Source: Streptomyces roseolus (GTDB lineage: Bacteria; Actinomycetota; Actinomycetes; Streptomycetales; Streptomycetaceae). Taken from it: 64,000 nt of DNA. Position 1 is the first letter of the stretch. Every line of letters starts with the position of its first letter. Where the stretch lies: contig NZ_BMTV01000012.1 of assembly GCF_014649855.1 (NCBI RefSeq), positions 1 through 64,000 of the forward strand, written 5' to 3'. The notes below the pieces were generated by a model. It was not told the DNA's origin. It did no database searches and was given only the letters and a program-made list of their open reading frames with translations. Shown here one piece after another: positions 31,665 through 39,650 of the stretch. Made by a program: the position numbers and the translations under genes.

Positions 31665-32923
31665 TTGCCCTGGCCCTTCCGGTAGGGCAGGCCGTCCGCC
31701 TTCGGCATCCTCAGCCGCTGCGCGGACAGGGCCAGCACGAGCAGGGTGGTGACGTACGGGGCGGCGTCGACGAACTGGCTCGGGACCTCGTCGGTGAGGG
31801 CGTACCAGAGGAAGAAGCCGACCGCGAAGACGGCGGAGAGCACGGCGGGCACGTACTTCTTCTTGTACAGCTGCCAGGCGGCGGCGAGCACGAGGAGGAT
31901 CGCGACGAGCAGCAGCAGCGCGTGGACGTTCTCGGCGCCGCCGCGGATCTTGAGGCTGTCGGTGAAGCCGAAGAGGCCGGCGCCGAGCGCCATGCCGCCG
32001 GGCATCCAGTTGCCGAAGATCATCGCGGCGAGACCGATGTAGCCGCGGCCGCCGGTCTGGCCCTCCTGGTAGATGCCGGTGGCGACGATCGCGAGGAAGG
32101 CGCCGCCGAGGCCGGCGAGGGCACCGGAGGCGGTGACCGCGATGTACTTGTACTTGTAGACGTTGACGCCGAGGGACTCGGCGGCGACCGGGTTCTCACC
32201 GCAGGAGCGCAGCCGCAGGCCGAAGGCCGTGCGCCACAGCACCCACCAGGTGGCCGGGATCAGCAGGATCGCGACGACGGTGAGCAGCGACAGGTTCGTG
32301 ACCAGACCGCCGAGGATGCCGGCGACGTCGGAGATCAGGAACCAGTGCTTCTGCTGGAGGTCCTGGAGCCAGTCCGAGAGCCCCGGGACGGTGATCTGGG
32401 TGATCTGGTCGATGCGCGGGGACTGCTTGGAGGAGCCGCCCTCGGCCTCGCCGAACGTGAAGTTCGACAGGTACATCGTGAAGCCGGCCGCGAGGATGTT
32501 GATCGCCACACCGGAGACGATGTGGTTCACGTTGAACGTGACCGTGATGACCGCGTGCAGCAGACCGCCGAGGGCGCCGCCGAGCAGACCGAAGAGGACG
32601 CCCACCCAGGGGCCCCACTGGTAGCCGGCCCAGGCGCCGAACCAGGTGCCGAGGATCAGCATGCCTTCGAGGCCGATGTTGACGACGCCCGCGCGCTCGG
32701 ACCACAGGCCGCCGAGGCCGGCGAGGCCGATGGGGACGGCGAGCTGGAGCGCGCCGGAGACCTGGCCGACGGAGGTCAGGTCGTCGGCGCCGGAGATGAC
32801 GCGGACGAGCGAGAAGAGGACGAGGCCGGCCGCGACGATCAGCAGGATCCACGGCCAGGTGAGCTTGCGGCGCCCGGTCTTCTTCGGTGCGGCGCTCGGC
32901 TTGGCGGCGGTGGCGGTGCTCAT
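31661..32923 (-). CDS. Nucleoside ABC transporter permease 2
   Basis: A 420-aa permease of the branched-chain/ribose-type (BPD_transp_2) family. About ten membrane helices are visible, and the EAA-like loop is ALRLRSCGENPVAAESLGVNV-type (GENPVAAESLGVNVYKYK). The WSERAGVVNIGLEGMLILG segment is the hallmark of BMP-linked nucleoside importers (NupQ, RnsD types). It is longer than usual because of a Lys/Ala-rich N-terminus and extra C-terminal helices. It has 4-nt overlaps with permease 1 and with cdd. Confidence 0.9.
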   Translation of the reverse strand: MSTATAAKPSAAPKKTGRRKLTWPWILLIVAAGLVLFSLVRVISGADDLTSVGQVSGALQLAVPIGLAGLGGLWSERAGVVNIGLEGMLILGTWFGAWAGYQWGPWVGVLFGLLGGALGGLLHAVITVTFNVNHIVSGVAINILAAGFTMYLSNFTFGEAEGGSSKQSPRIDQITQITVPGLSDWLQDLQQKHWFLISDVAGILGGLVTNLSLLTVVAILLIPATWWVLWRTAFGLRLRSCGENPVAAESLGVNVYKYKYIAVTASGALAGLGGAFLAIVATGIYQEGQTGGRGYIGLAAMIFGNWMPGGMALGAGLFGFTDSLKIRGGAENVHALLLLVAILLVLAAAWQLYKKKYVPAVLSAVFAVGFFLWYALTDEVPSQFVDAAPYVTTLLVLALSAQRLRMPKADGLPYRKGQGK

Positions 32924-34038
32924 GCCGAGACCTCCTTGTCGGTCTTGAGGGCACCACCGGCGGCGAGCTCCTCGCCGACCTTCTGCTGCTGGCGGCGGGT
33001 GCCGTAACGGCGGACGAGTTCGTAGGAGACGACCACGGCGATCACGATGATGCCCTGCATGATCTGCGTGATCTCCTTCGGGTAGCCCGAGACGTCCAGG
33101 TTCGAGGACGCCTTGTCGAGGAACGCGAAGAGCAGGGCGGCGAAGAGGATGCCGACCGGGTGGTTGCGGCCGAGCAGCGCGATCGTGATCGCGGTGAAGC
33201 CGACGCCGACCGGGAAGGAGAGGCTGTACGTGTGGGTGTCGCCGAGCAGCGTCGGCATGCCGGAGAGGCCGGCGAGGGCGCCCGAGATGAGCATCGAGGT
33301 GAGGATCATCCGCTTGGCGTCGACGCCGCTGGCCTGGGCCGCCGACTCGCTCTCGCCGGTGGCGCGCAGGTCGAAGCCGAAGCGGGTGCGGTTGAGGACG
33401 AACCAGTAGACGACGCCGAGGGCGAGCGCGACGAAGGTGAAGCCGTAGATCACGCCGTTGCCCTGGCCCATGTCGATGCCGGGGAACCAGCCGGACTCGG
33501 CGATCTCACCGGTGGTGAGGTCGTTGGAGCCCTCCGGCTGGACGCCGAAGTTGGCCGGCAGGATCAGCCAGGCGATCAGGGAGGTCGCGATGGCGTTCAG
33601 CATGATCGTCGAGACGACCTCGGAGACGCCCCGGGTGGTCTTCAGGATGCCGGCGATGCCGGCCCAGAAGGCACCGGTCAGCATCGCGACGACCACGATC
33701 AGCAGGATGTGCAGCGGACCGGGCAGCTCGACGGCGGCGCCGACCACGGCCGAGACCATCGCGGCGAGGCGGTACTGGCCGTCGACGCCGATGTTGAAGA
33801 GGTTCATCCGGAAGCCGATGGCGACGGCCAGGGCTGCCAGGTAGTAGATCCCCGTCTGGTTGACGATCAGGACCTGGATGTCCGAGTACCCGGCGTTCTC
33901 GATCATCAGCTGGATCGGCTCGATCGGGTCGAGGCCCGTCGCGAGCAGCACCAGCATGGTGAGCACGAACGAGGAGACGAGCGCGAGCACCGGGCCGGCG
34001 GCCCCGATGATCAGCTTGTCCTTGTCGATCTTCATCAT
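32920..34038 (-). CDS. Nucleoside ABC transporter permease 1
   Basis: A 372-aa permease of the same family, with about nine membrane helices. The FRMNLFNIGVDGQYRLAAMV segment corresponds to the NIGxEGQ signature of NupP-type subunits, and DLRATGESESAAQASGVDAKRM is the cytoplasmic coupling loop. It pairs with permease 2 to form the channel. The ATG overlaps the ATPase stop by 4 nt. Confidence 0.9.
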   Translation of the reverse strand: MMKIDKDKLIIGAAGPVLALVSSFVLTMLVLLATGLDPIEPIQLMIENAGYSDIQVLIVNQTGIYYLAALAVAIGFRMNLFNIGVDGQYRLAAMVSAVVGAAVELPGPLHILLIVVVAMLTGAFWAGIAGILKTTRGVSEVVSTIMLNAIATSLIAWLILPANFGVQPEGSNDLTTGEIAESGWFPGIDMGQGNGVIYGFTFVALALGVVYWFVLNRTRFGFDLRATGESESAAQASGVDAKRMILTSMLISGALAGLSGMPTLLGDTHTYSLSFPVGVGFTAITIALLGRNHPVGILFAALLFAFLDKASSNLDVSGYPKEITQIMQGIIVIAVVVSYELVRRYGTRRQQQKVGEELAAGGALKTDKEVSA

Positions 34039-35663
34039 CGGGCGTCACCGTCTTCGGACTGCTCGGTCTGCTCGGGCTGCTCTTCGCCGCCCTCGAGGTG
34101 GCCGCTGGCCGCGCCGGTCATGGCGGAACCCAGCTGCTCGGGCGTGATGGTGGCGGGGTCCGCGTCCGCGACGAGCTTGCCGCGGTACATGACCCGGAGG
34201 GTGTCGGAGAGGCCGATCAGCTCGTCGAGGTCGGCCGAGATCAGCAGGACGGCCAGGCCCTCGCGGCGGGCGTCCCGGATCGCGTCCCAGATCTGCGCCT
34301 GCGCGCCGACGTCCACACCGCGGGTGGGGTGGGCGGCGATCAGGAACTTGGGGTTGTGGCTCATCTCGCGGCCGACGATCAGCTTCTGCTGGTTGCCACC
34401 GGAGAGGGAGGCCGCGGTCACGTCGATGCCCGGGGTGCGGACGTCGTACTCGCGGACGATCCGCTCGGTGTCCTGGCGGGCGGCCTTCGGGTCGAGGATG
34501 CCGCGCTTGGAGTTGGGCGCCTCGGTGACGTGGCCGAGGATGCGGTTCTCCCAGAGCGGGGCCTCCAGGAGCAGGCCGTGGCGGTGGCGGTCCTCGGGGA
34601 TGTAGCCGATGCCGCCCTCGCGGCGCTTGCGCACCGGGAGCGCCGAGATGTCCTCGCCGTCCAGGCTGATGACGCCGCCGTCGGGCGAGCGCAGGCCCAT
34701 CAGGGCCTCGATCAGCTCGGTCTGGCCGTTGCCCTCGACGCCCGCGATGCCGAGGATCTCGCCCTTGTGAATGGTGAGCGAGACGTCGTCGAGCAGCTTG
34801 CGGCCGGCCGCGACCTCCGTGACGACCGTCGTGCTCGACGGGTCGGCGGGAGCGGCGGTGGTCAGCGGGGCACCGGTGGAGCCGCCCTCCAGGAGGGTGA
34901 GGCCCTTCACCTCCAGCATGGCGACGTCCGTGACGGTCGACTCGCGGGTCTCCGGGGAGGGCAGCTCGCTGCCGACCATCAGCTCGGCGAGCTGCTTGGT
35001 GGTGGCGGTCTTGGGGTCGGCGGTGCCGACGGTGGTGCCGCGCCGGATGACGGTGATGTCGTCGGCGACCTTCAGGACCTCGCCCAGCTTGTGCGAGATG
35101 AAGATGACGGTCAGGCCCTCGGCCTTGAGCTCGCGCAGGTTGTCGAAGAGCGCGTCGACCTCCTGCGGGACGAGCACGGCGGTCGGCTCGTCGAGGATGA
35201 GGATCTTGGCGCCGCGGTAGAGCACCTTGAGGATCTCGACGCGCTGCCGGTCGGCGACGCCGAGGTCCTCGACGAGGGCGTCGGGGCGGACGCCGAGGCC
35301 GTACGCGTCGGAGATCTCCTGGATCTTCCGGCGGGCCTTGGCGCCGATCCCGTACAGCTTCTCGCCGCCGAGGACGACGTTCTCCAGGACGGTGAGGTTG
35401 TCGGCGAGCATGAAGTGCTGGTGCACCATGCCGATGCCGCGCGCGATGGCGTCACCGGGGCTGGAGAAGCTGACCTGCTCCCCGTCGATGGCGATGGTGC
35501 CCTCGTCCGGCTTCTGCATGCCGTAGAGGATCTTCATGAGGGTCGACTTGCCGGCGCCGTTCTCGCCGATCAGAGCATGGACCGTGCCCTTGCGGACGGT
35601 GATCGCGATGTCCTTGTTGGCGACGACGCCGGGGAAGCGCTTGGTGATGCCGTGGAGTTCCAC
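34035..35663 (-). CDS. Nucleoside ABC transporter ATPase (two ABC domains)
   Basis: A 542-aa fused ATPase. The first domain has Walker A GENGAGKST and Walker B ILILDEPTAVL. The second has the degenerate GVEGNGQTELI loop, LSGGNQQK signature and HPTRGVDVG region, as usual for this family. It powers nucleoside import with the two permeases. The start is problematic. The GTG at 35663 lies 32 nt after the only strong ribosome binding site (AAGGAG). The frame continues upstream as VINASSPPAV, typical of homologues, but has no standard start codon there. The true start may be a non-standard codon near 35690. Operator E and TAGCTT lie upstream. Confidence 0.9.
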   Translation of the reverse strand: MELHGITKRFPGVVANKDIAITVRKGTVHALIGENGAGKSTLMKILYGMQKPDEGTIAIDGEQVSFSSPGDAIARGIGMVHQHFMLADNLTVLENVVLGGEKLYGIGAKARRKIQEISDAYGLGVRPDALVEDLGVADRQRVEILKVLYRGAKILILDEPTAVLVPQEVDALFDNLRELKAEGLTVIFISHKLGEVLKVADDITVIRRGTTVGTADPKTATTKQLAELMVGSELPSPETRESTVTDVAMLEVKGLTLLEGGSTGAPLTTAAPADPSSTTVVTEVAAGRKLLDDVSLTIHKGEILGIAGVEGNGQTELIEALMGLRSPDGGVISLDGEDISALPVRKRREGGIGYIPEDRHRHGLLLEAPLWENRILGHVTEAPNSKRGILDPKAARQDTERIVREYDVRTPGIDVTAASLSGGNQQKLIVGREMSHNPKFLIAAHPTRGVDVGAQAQIWDAIRDARREGLAVLLISADLDELIGLSDTLRVMYRGKLVADADPATITPEQLGSAMTGAASGHLEGGEEQPEQTEQSEDGDAR

Positions 35664-35738
35664 GGCAGGGGGGCTGGACGCGTTGATGACGCACTCTCCT
35701 TGGCCGAAAGGAGTGGGAGCGGAGGGCAGGGCGGGGCG

Positions 35739-35744
35739 AAGCTA
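35739..35744 (-). promoter_or_regulatory. -10 element (TAGCTT) of the ABC importer operon
   Basis: On the minus strand TAGCTT fits TANNNT. The expected -35 position falls inside operator E. Confidence 0.5.
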
Positions 35745-35760
35745 TCGTGCCAGTGCGACA

Positions 35761-35774
35761 TCTACACGCGTAGC
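35761..35774. promoter_or_regulatory. Operator E of the nucleoside-salvage regulon (importer operon)
   Basis: TCTACACGCGTAGC is a 12/14 match to the shared palindrome. The flanking GACA extends the similarity to the other sites. It lies about 16 bp upstream of the -10 of the ATPase-permease-cdd operon. Confidence 0.7.
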
Positions 35775-35805
35775 GCTGCCGAAAAGTGAAAACCCGTACG
35801 GGAAT

Positions 35806-35851
35806 GGGCCCGGGGCCCGGTCCTGGTGGGAGACCCACCGGGGCCGGGCCC
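35806..35851 (-). terminator. Terminator of the BMP lipoprotein gene
   Basis: GC-rich imperfect inverted repeat (GGGCCCGGGGCCCGG... with ...CCGGGCCC) with an inner GGTGGG/CCCACC stem, 26 nt after the BMP stop codon. Confidence 0.7.
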
Positions 35852-35877
35852 GCGGACGACTGGTCGTGAGCCGCGCC

Positions 35878-36930
35878 TTACGGGGCGGTCTTGACCGTGA
35901 TCTTGCCGTCGATGATGTCCTGCTTCGCCTTGTTGACCGCGGCGATGAGGTCGGTCATCTCCTTGTACTTCGGGTTGGAGTCGGAGAGGCCGACGCCGTC
36001 GGTGGCGAGGCCGTAGCGGACCTCACCGGTCTGCGGCTTGCCGTCCTTGACCGACTTGATCAGGTTGTAGACGGAGTCGGAGACGTCCTTGGTGACCGAG
36101 GTCAGGATCGAGTCCTTGTACGCGGCGAGACCGGCCTGGTTGTACTGGTCGGAGTCGACGCCGATGGACCACTTGCCGGCCTTGGAGGCGGCCTCGATCG
36201 CACCGGAGCCGGCGAGACCGGCGGCGGCGTAGATCACGTCGGCGCCCTTGTCCAGCTGGCCCTGGGCGGCGGCCTTGCCGAGGTCGGGCTTGGCGAAGCC
36301 GTCGAAGTTCGGCGGCTGGGTCAGGTACTGGGTGAGCACCTTCGCCTTGGGGTTGGTGTCCTTGACGCCCTGGACGTAGCCCGCCTCGAACTTCTTGATC
36401 AGCGGGACCTCGACACCGCCGATGAAGCCGACCGTGCCGGACTTGGACGCCTTGGCGGCGGCGACGCCGGCCAGGTAGGAGCCCTGCTCCTCGTTGAAGA
36501 CGAGGTTGGCGACGTTCTCACCGGTCACCGAGGTGTCGTCGATGATGCCGAAGGTCGTCTTCGGGAACTGCGCGGCGACCTTCTTGATGGCCGGGGCGTA
36601 GGCGAAGCCGACGCCGATGACCGGGTTGTTGCCGGCGCGGGCCAGCGAGGTGAGGCGCTGCACCTTGTCGGCGTCGCCCTCACCGGACGACGGCTCGGCC
36701 TCGGCACCCTTGACGCCGAGGTCGTCCTCCGCCTTCTTCAGGCCCGCGTAGGCGGCGTCGTTGAAGGACTGGTCGCCGCGGCCGCCGATGTCGTACGCGA
36801 TGGCGGCCTTGGCCGCCTTCGAGTCGGTGCCGGAGCCGCCGTCGGAGGAGGACTTGCCACAGGCGGTGGCGGAAAGCGCGAGCGCCGCGGAGGCGATGCC
36901 CACGGTGGTGATCCTGGTGATCCGGCGCAA
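35878..36930 (-). CDS. BMP-family nucleoside-binding lipoprotein
   Basis: A 350-aa solute-binding protein. A lipoprotein signal (residues 1-24, ALSATACGK) and a Ser/Gly/Asp-rich linker precede the Bmp domain (about 42-345). The domain starts AAIAYDIGGRGDQSFNDAAY and contains FIGGVEVPLIKKFEAGYVQG and YAAAGLAGSGAIEA. This is the PnrA-like fold that binds purine or other nucleosides outside the membrane and delivers them to the ABC permeases. It starts with TTG at 36930, 10 nt after GAAGGGA. Operator F overlaps its promoter. A terminator separates it from the ATPase gene, allowing higher expression of the binding protein. Confidence 0.92.
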   Translation of the reverse strand: MRRITRITTVGIASAALALSATACGKSSSDGGSGTDSKAAKAAIAYDIGGRGDQSFNDAAYAGLKKAEDDLGVKGAEAEPSSGEGDADKVQRLTSLARAGNNPVIGVGFAYAPAIKKVAAQFPKTTFGIIDDTSVTGENVANLVFNEEQGSYLAGVAAAKASKSGTVGFIGGVEVPLIKKFEAGYVQGVKDTNPKAKVLTQYLTQPPNFDGFAKPDLGKAAAQGQLDKGADVIYAAAGLAGSGAIEAASKAGKWSIGVDSDQYNQAGLAAYKDSILTSVTKDVSDSVYNLIKSVKDGKPQTGEVRYGLATDGVGLSDSNPKYKEMTDLIAAVNKAKQDIIDGKITVKTAP

Positions 36931-36988
36931 GAGGAGGGTCCCTTCAAGACTGACCGAAAGCGCCTCTTCCGGCGCTGGCTTTGCGGCG

Positions 36989-37005
36989 ATCGTAACGCGC
37001 GTAGA
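36989..37005 (-). promoter_or_regulatory. Operator F and -10 region of the BMP gene
   Basis: GTAACGCGCGTAGA at 36992-37005 is an 11/14 match to the shared palindrome with one intact half, followed outward by TGTC as at operator E. On the minus strand TACGAT (36994-36989) overlaps it and fits a -10 hexamer. Confidence 0.65.
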
Positions 37006-37121
37006 TGTCAGTTAAAGACCCGTTCATGAGTCGTTACCGTATCGACGCGAACCCACGGATCACAGTACCCGTACACGCTTCGCGATCAAGGCGCAACCCC
37101 GTGTCATCAGCCGAGATGGGA

Positions 37122-37155
37122 CGCCGCCCCCCCTCCCGGCGGGAGGGGGGCGGCG
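37122..37155 (-). terminator. Terminator of the amidohydrolase gene
   Basis: GC-rich inverted repeat of about 15 bp (CGCCGCCCC... with ...GGGGCGGCG, one bulged base) 15 nt after the stop codon. Confidence 0.75.
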
Positions 37156-37170
37156 CGCGTCGGGCCGGTG

Positions 37171-38391
37171 TCAGCGCCCGCCGTCGGCGTCGATGAGGGC
37201 GGCGGCGGTGAAGAGTTCCACGGCGGTCCGGATGGACCGCTCGTCCACGTCGAAGTCGCCCGAGTGGAGGTCGCGGACGTGGGGGTCGCCGGGGGTGCGG
37301 ACGCCGAGCCGGGCCATCGCTCCGGGCACGTGCTCCAGGTACCAGGAGAAGTCCTCGCCGCCCAGGCTCTGCTCGGTGTCCTCGACGGAGTCGAGGCCGC
37401 GGCGGGCGGTCATGGCGTCCCGGAGCAGCTCCACGATCACCGGGTCGTTGACGACCGGGGGGACGCCGCGGACGTAGTTCACGGTGGACTTGGCCCGGTG
37501 CAGGGCGGCGACCTCGTCGACGGCGGCGTGCACCAGGTCGGGCGCGTCGTGCCAGGCGGGCAGGTCGAGGCAGCGGACGGTGCCGGAGAGCTCGGCGTGC
37601 TGCGGGATGACGTTGGGCGCGTGGCCGGCCTCGATCCGGCCCCAGGTGACGGAGAGTCCGGAGCGGGCGTCGACCCGGCGGGCGAGGACGGCGGGCACGT
37701 CGGTGGCGATCCGGGCGGCGGCCGTCACCAGGTCGGTGGTGAGGTGCGGGCGGGCGGTGTGGCCGCCGGGGCCGTCGAGGGTGATCTCCAGCCGGTCGCA
37801 GGCCGAGGTGATGGGGCCGGTGCGGATGCCGATCTTCCCGGCGTCGACCTTCGGGTCGCAGTGGACGGCGATGATGCGGCCGACGCCGTCGAGGACGCCG
37901 GCCGCGACCGCGTCGGCCGCGCCGCCGGGCAGCACCTCCTCGGCGGGCTGGAAGATCAGCCGCACCGGGCGCGGCAGCCGTCCCTCGCGCGCCAGCTCGG
38001 CGAGGACGAGCCCGGCGCCGAGGACGGTGGTGGTGTGCACGTCGTGGCCGCAGGCGTGGGCCCGGTTGGGGACGGTGGAGCGGTACGCGACGGTCTTGAC
38101 GTCCGGGATCGGCAGGGCGTCGAGGTCGGCGCGGACCGCGAGCATGGGGCGCCCGCCGTCCCAGGTGCCGATGTCACAGGTGAGTCCCGTGCCGCCCGGG
38201 AGCACGCGCGGCGCCAGGCCGGCCGCCTCCAGGCGGGCCTTGAGCGCGGCGGTGGTACGGAACTCCTGGTTGCCGAGCTCGGGGTGCATGTGCAAGTCCC
38301 TGCGGAAGGCGATCAGTTCGCCGCGCAGGGAGGAGGACAGCGTTCCGGGCAGGGTGACGGATCCGGGCTCACGGGACTTCAACTGGTTCAC
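37171..38391 (-). CDS. M20-family amidohydrolase
   Basis: A 406-aa metallopeptidase-type amidohydrolase. The opening motif is FRRDLHMHPELG. The metal ligands are in AHACGHDVHT, FQPAEEVLPGGA and HCDPKV, and SLGGEDFSWYLEHVPG is near the C-terminus. A dimerisation domain is at about 190-300. Members hydrolyse N-acyl or N-carbamoyl amino acids or small amides. Related amiA1/amiB1 genes sit beside PNP in M. tuberculosis, so its place near salvage genes is conserved, but the substrate is unknown. The GTG start has no well-spaced ribosome binding site; a GTG about 12 codons downstream is possible. Confidence 0.88.
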   Translation of the reverse strand: MNQLKSREPGSVTLPGTLSSSLRGELIAFRRDLHMHPELGNQEFRTTAALKARLEAAGLAPRVLPGGTGLTCDIGTWDGGRPMLAVRADLDALPIPDVKTVAYRSTVPNRAHACGHDVHTTTVLGAGLVLAELAREGRLPRPVRLIFQPAEEVLPGGAADAVAAGVLDGVGRIIAVHCDPKVDAGKIGIRTGPITSACDRLEITLDGPGGHTARPHLTTDLVTAAARIATDVPAVLARRVDARSGLSVTWGRIEAGHAPNVIPQHAELSGTVRCLDLPAWHDAPDLVHAAVDEVAALHRAKSTVNYVRGVPPVVNDPVIVELLRDAMTARRGLDSVEDTEQSLGGEDFSWYLEHVPGAMARLGVRTPGDPHVRDLHSGDFDVDERSIRTAVELFTAAALIDADGGR

Positions 38392-38414
38392 CCTTTGAAG
38401 CGTAGGCCCAACCG

Positions 38415-38437
38415 GTGATCAACTTCCCGTTGATCAC
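38415..38437. promoter_or_regulatory. Perfect 9-bp inverted repeat upstream of the amidohydrolase
   Basis: GTGATCAAC and GTTGATCAC separated by 5 bp, starting 24 bp before the amidohydrolase start. It is a likely operator for an unidentified dimeric regulator. Confidence 0.65.
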
Positions 38438-38507
38438 GAAAAGTTCAGCCCGTTAGGGTAAAGAATCTCGGTTTACCGCGCATGGGACACACTCCGTATG
38501 GGTATGG

Positions 38508-39650
38508 TCACCCGAATTCGAGCCGGTCGACCGCGGAAGCGTTCCGCGGAGTGAGACGGTCCGCCCCCGACGCCGTGCCGGCGACGCCCGCGAGGAATCC
38601 CTGCGCGCGCGGCGAGGCGGTGGCCCTCAGCCACTCGGGCGCGATCTCGCAGACCGCGACCTTCACCCCGGTGCCCGCCAGGGCCAGCGGCAGGGTGTGC
38701 ACCACGGTGGACGGGAAGCTGACGACGGTGGCGCCGATCGGGCCGCGCCGGGCGATCAGCTCGAGCGGCAGCTCGGGACGGACCACCTGGAGCCCGGCCT
38801 CGACCGCGATCCGGTGCAGCTTCTCCGGGGTCTCGCGGCGGTGCGCGAAGTAGCGGGTGGCGCCGTGGGCGCGGGCGAGCTCCCCGACGACCCGCAGATA
38901 GTGGTCCGCGTCGACCACGCCGGTCTCGACGAGCGAGGTGCCCACGAGGTCGGCGCCGCCGGTGAGCGGCGGCGGGCCGAAGCGCTCCCGCGTCCACGCG
39001 TAGGCGTTCTCGGTGACCTCGGTGCCGGGCGGCGCCTGCACCGGCAGCGAGGTGAAGATCTCGACGGTCCTGCCGGGGCCCGGGGCGAGCCGGCGCCGGG
39101 CCAGCGAGGTGACCGGGGCGAGCAGCAGCTCGCGCGGCCCCAGGTCGCCCTTGCGGTGCCAGCGGACCAGCCGCTCCCCGCCCGCGAGCTGGGCGGCGAA
39201 CTCCATCGTCGCGGTGCCGTCGTCGACGACCGTGACGTGCCGGGGCCCGAAGAGCGTCAGCAGCAGCTGGACGTAGCGGGAGAAGGGATCGCCGACGATC
39301 ACCCGCTCCGCGGCGCGCAGCGGCCCGCCCAGCTCCCGCAAGGTGCGCACCAGCGCGCCGCGGCCGGCCCGCGCCTCCTGCCAGTGCACCTCGAAGCCCT
39401 CGTCCCGGGCGAGCTGGGCCATCCGGCGCAGCTGGCCGCGTGACATGGGGTCGGTCGGCGAGAGGACGACGATCCGGAGGCCGTCGGGGGCGCCGGGGTC
39501 CGGCGCGGGCACGGGGGAGGCGGCCGGCGCCGGGGAAGGAGCGGGCGCGGGGGCGGCGGCCGGGGCGGGGCCCCGGCCGCGCGCGTGCGCCCACTCCAGG
39601 ACGTTCAGGAGCTGGACGGGGCTCTCGACGAACGCCAGGCGGCCGGTCAT
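38508..39650 (-). CDS. Polysialyltransferase-family glycosyltransferase
   Basis: A 380-aa protein. It starts RLAFVESPVQLLNVLEWA, the N-terminal strand typical of the bacterial alpha-2,8-polysialyltransferase (POLYST) family. A Pro/Ala insert (about 30-55) interrupts it. ERVIVGDPFSRYVQLLLT, VTVVDDGTATMEFAA and RYFAHRRETPEKLH (HRRE region) are further family landmarks, and FPSTVVHTLPLAL is the donor-site stretch. It probably transfers CMP-activated nonulosonic acid to a growing cell-wall polymer. It overlaps the synthase gene by 4 nt, so the two are co-translated. Confidence 0.82.
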   Translation of the reverse strand: MTGRLAFVESPVQLLNVLEWAHARGRGPAPAAAPAPAPSPAPAASPVPAPDPGAPDGLRIVVLSPTDPMSRGQLRRMAQLARDEGFEVHWQEARAGRGALVRTLRELGGPLRAAERVIVGDPFSRYVQLLLTLFGPRHVTVVDDGTATMEFAAQLAGGERLVRWHRKGDLGPRELLLAPVTSLARRRLAPGPGRTVEIFTSLPVQAPPGTEVTENAYAWTRERFGPPPLTGGADLVGTSLVETGVVDADHYLRVVGELARAHGATRYFAHRRETPEKLHRIAVEAGLQVVRPELPLELIARRGPIGATVVSFPSTVVHTLPLALAGTGVKVAVCEIAPEWLRATASPRAQGFLAGVAGTASGADRLTPRNASAVDRLEFG

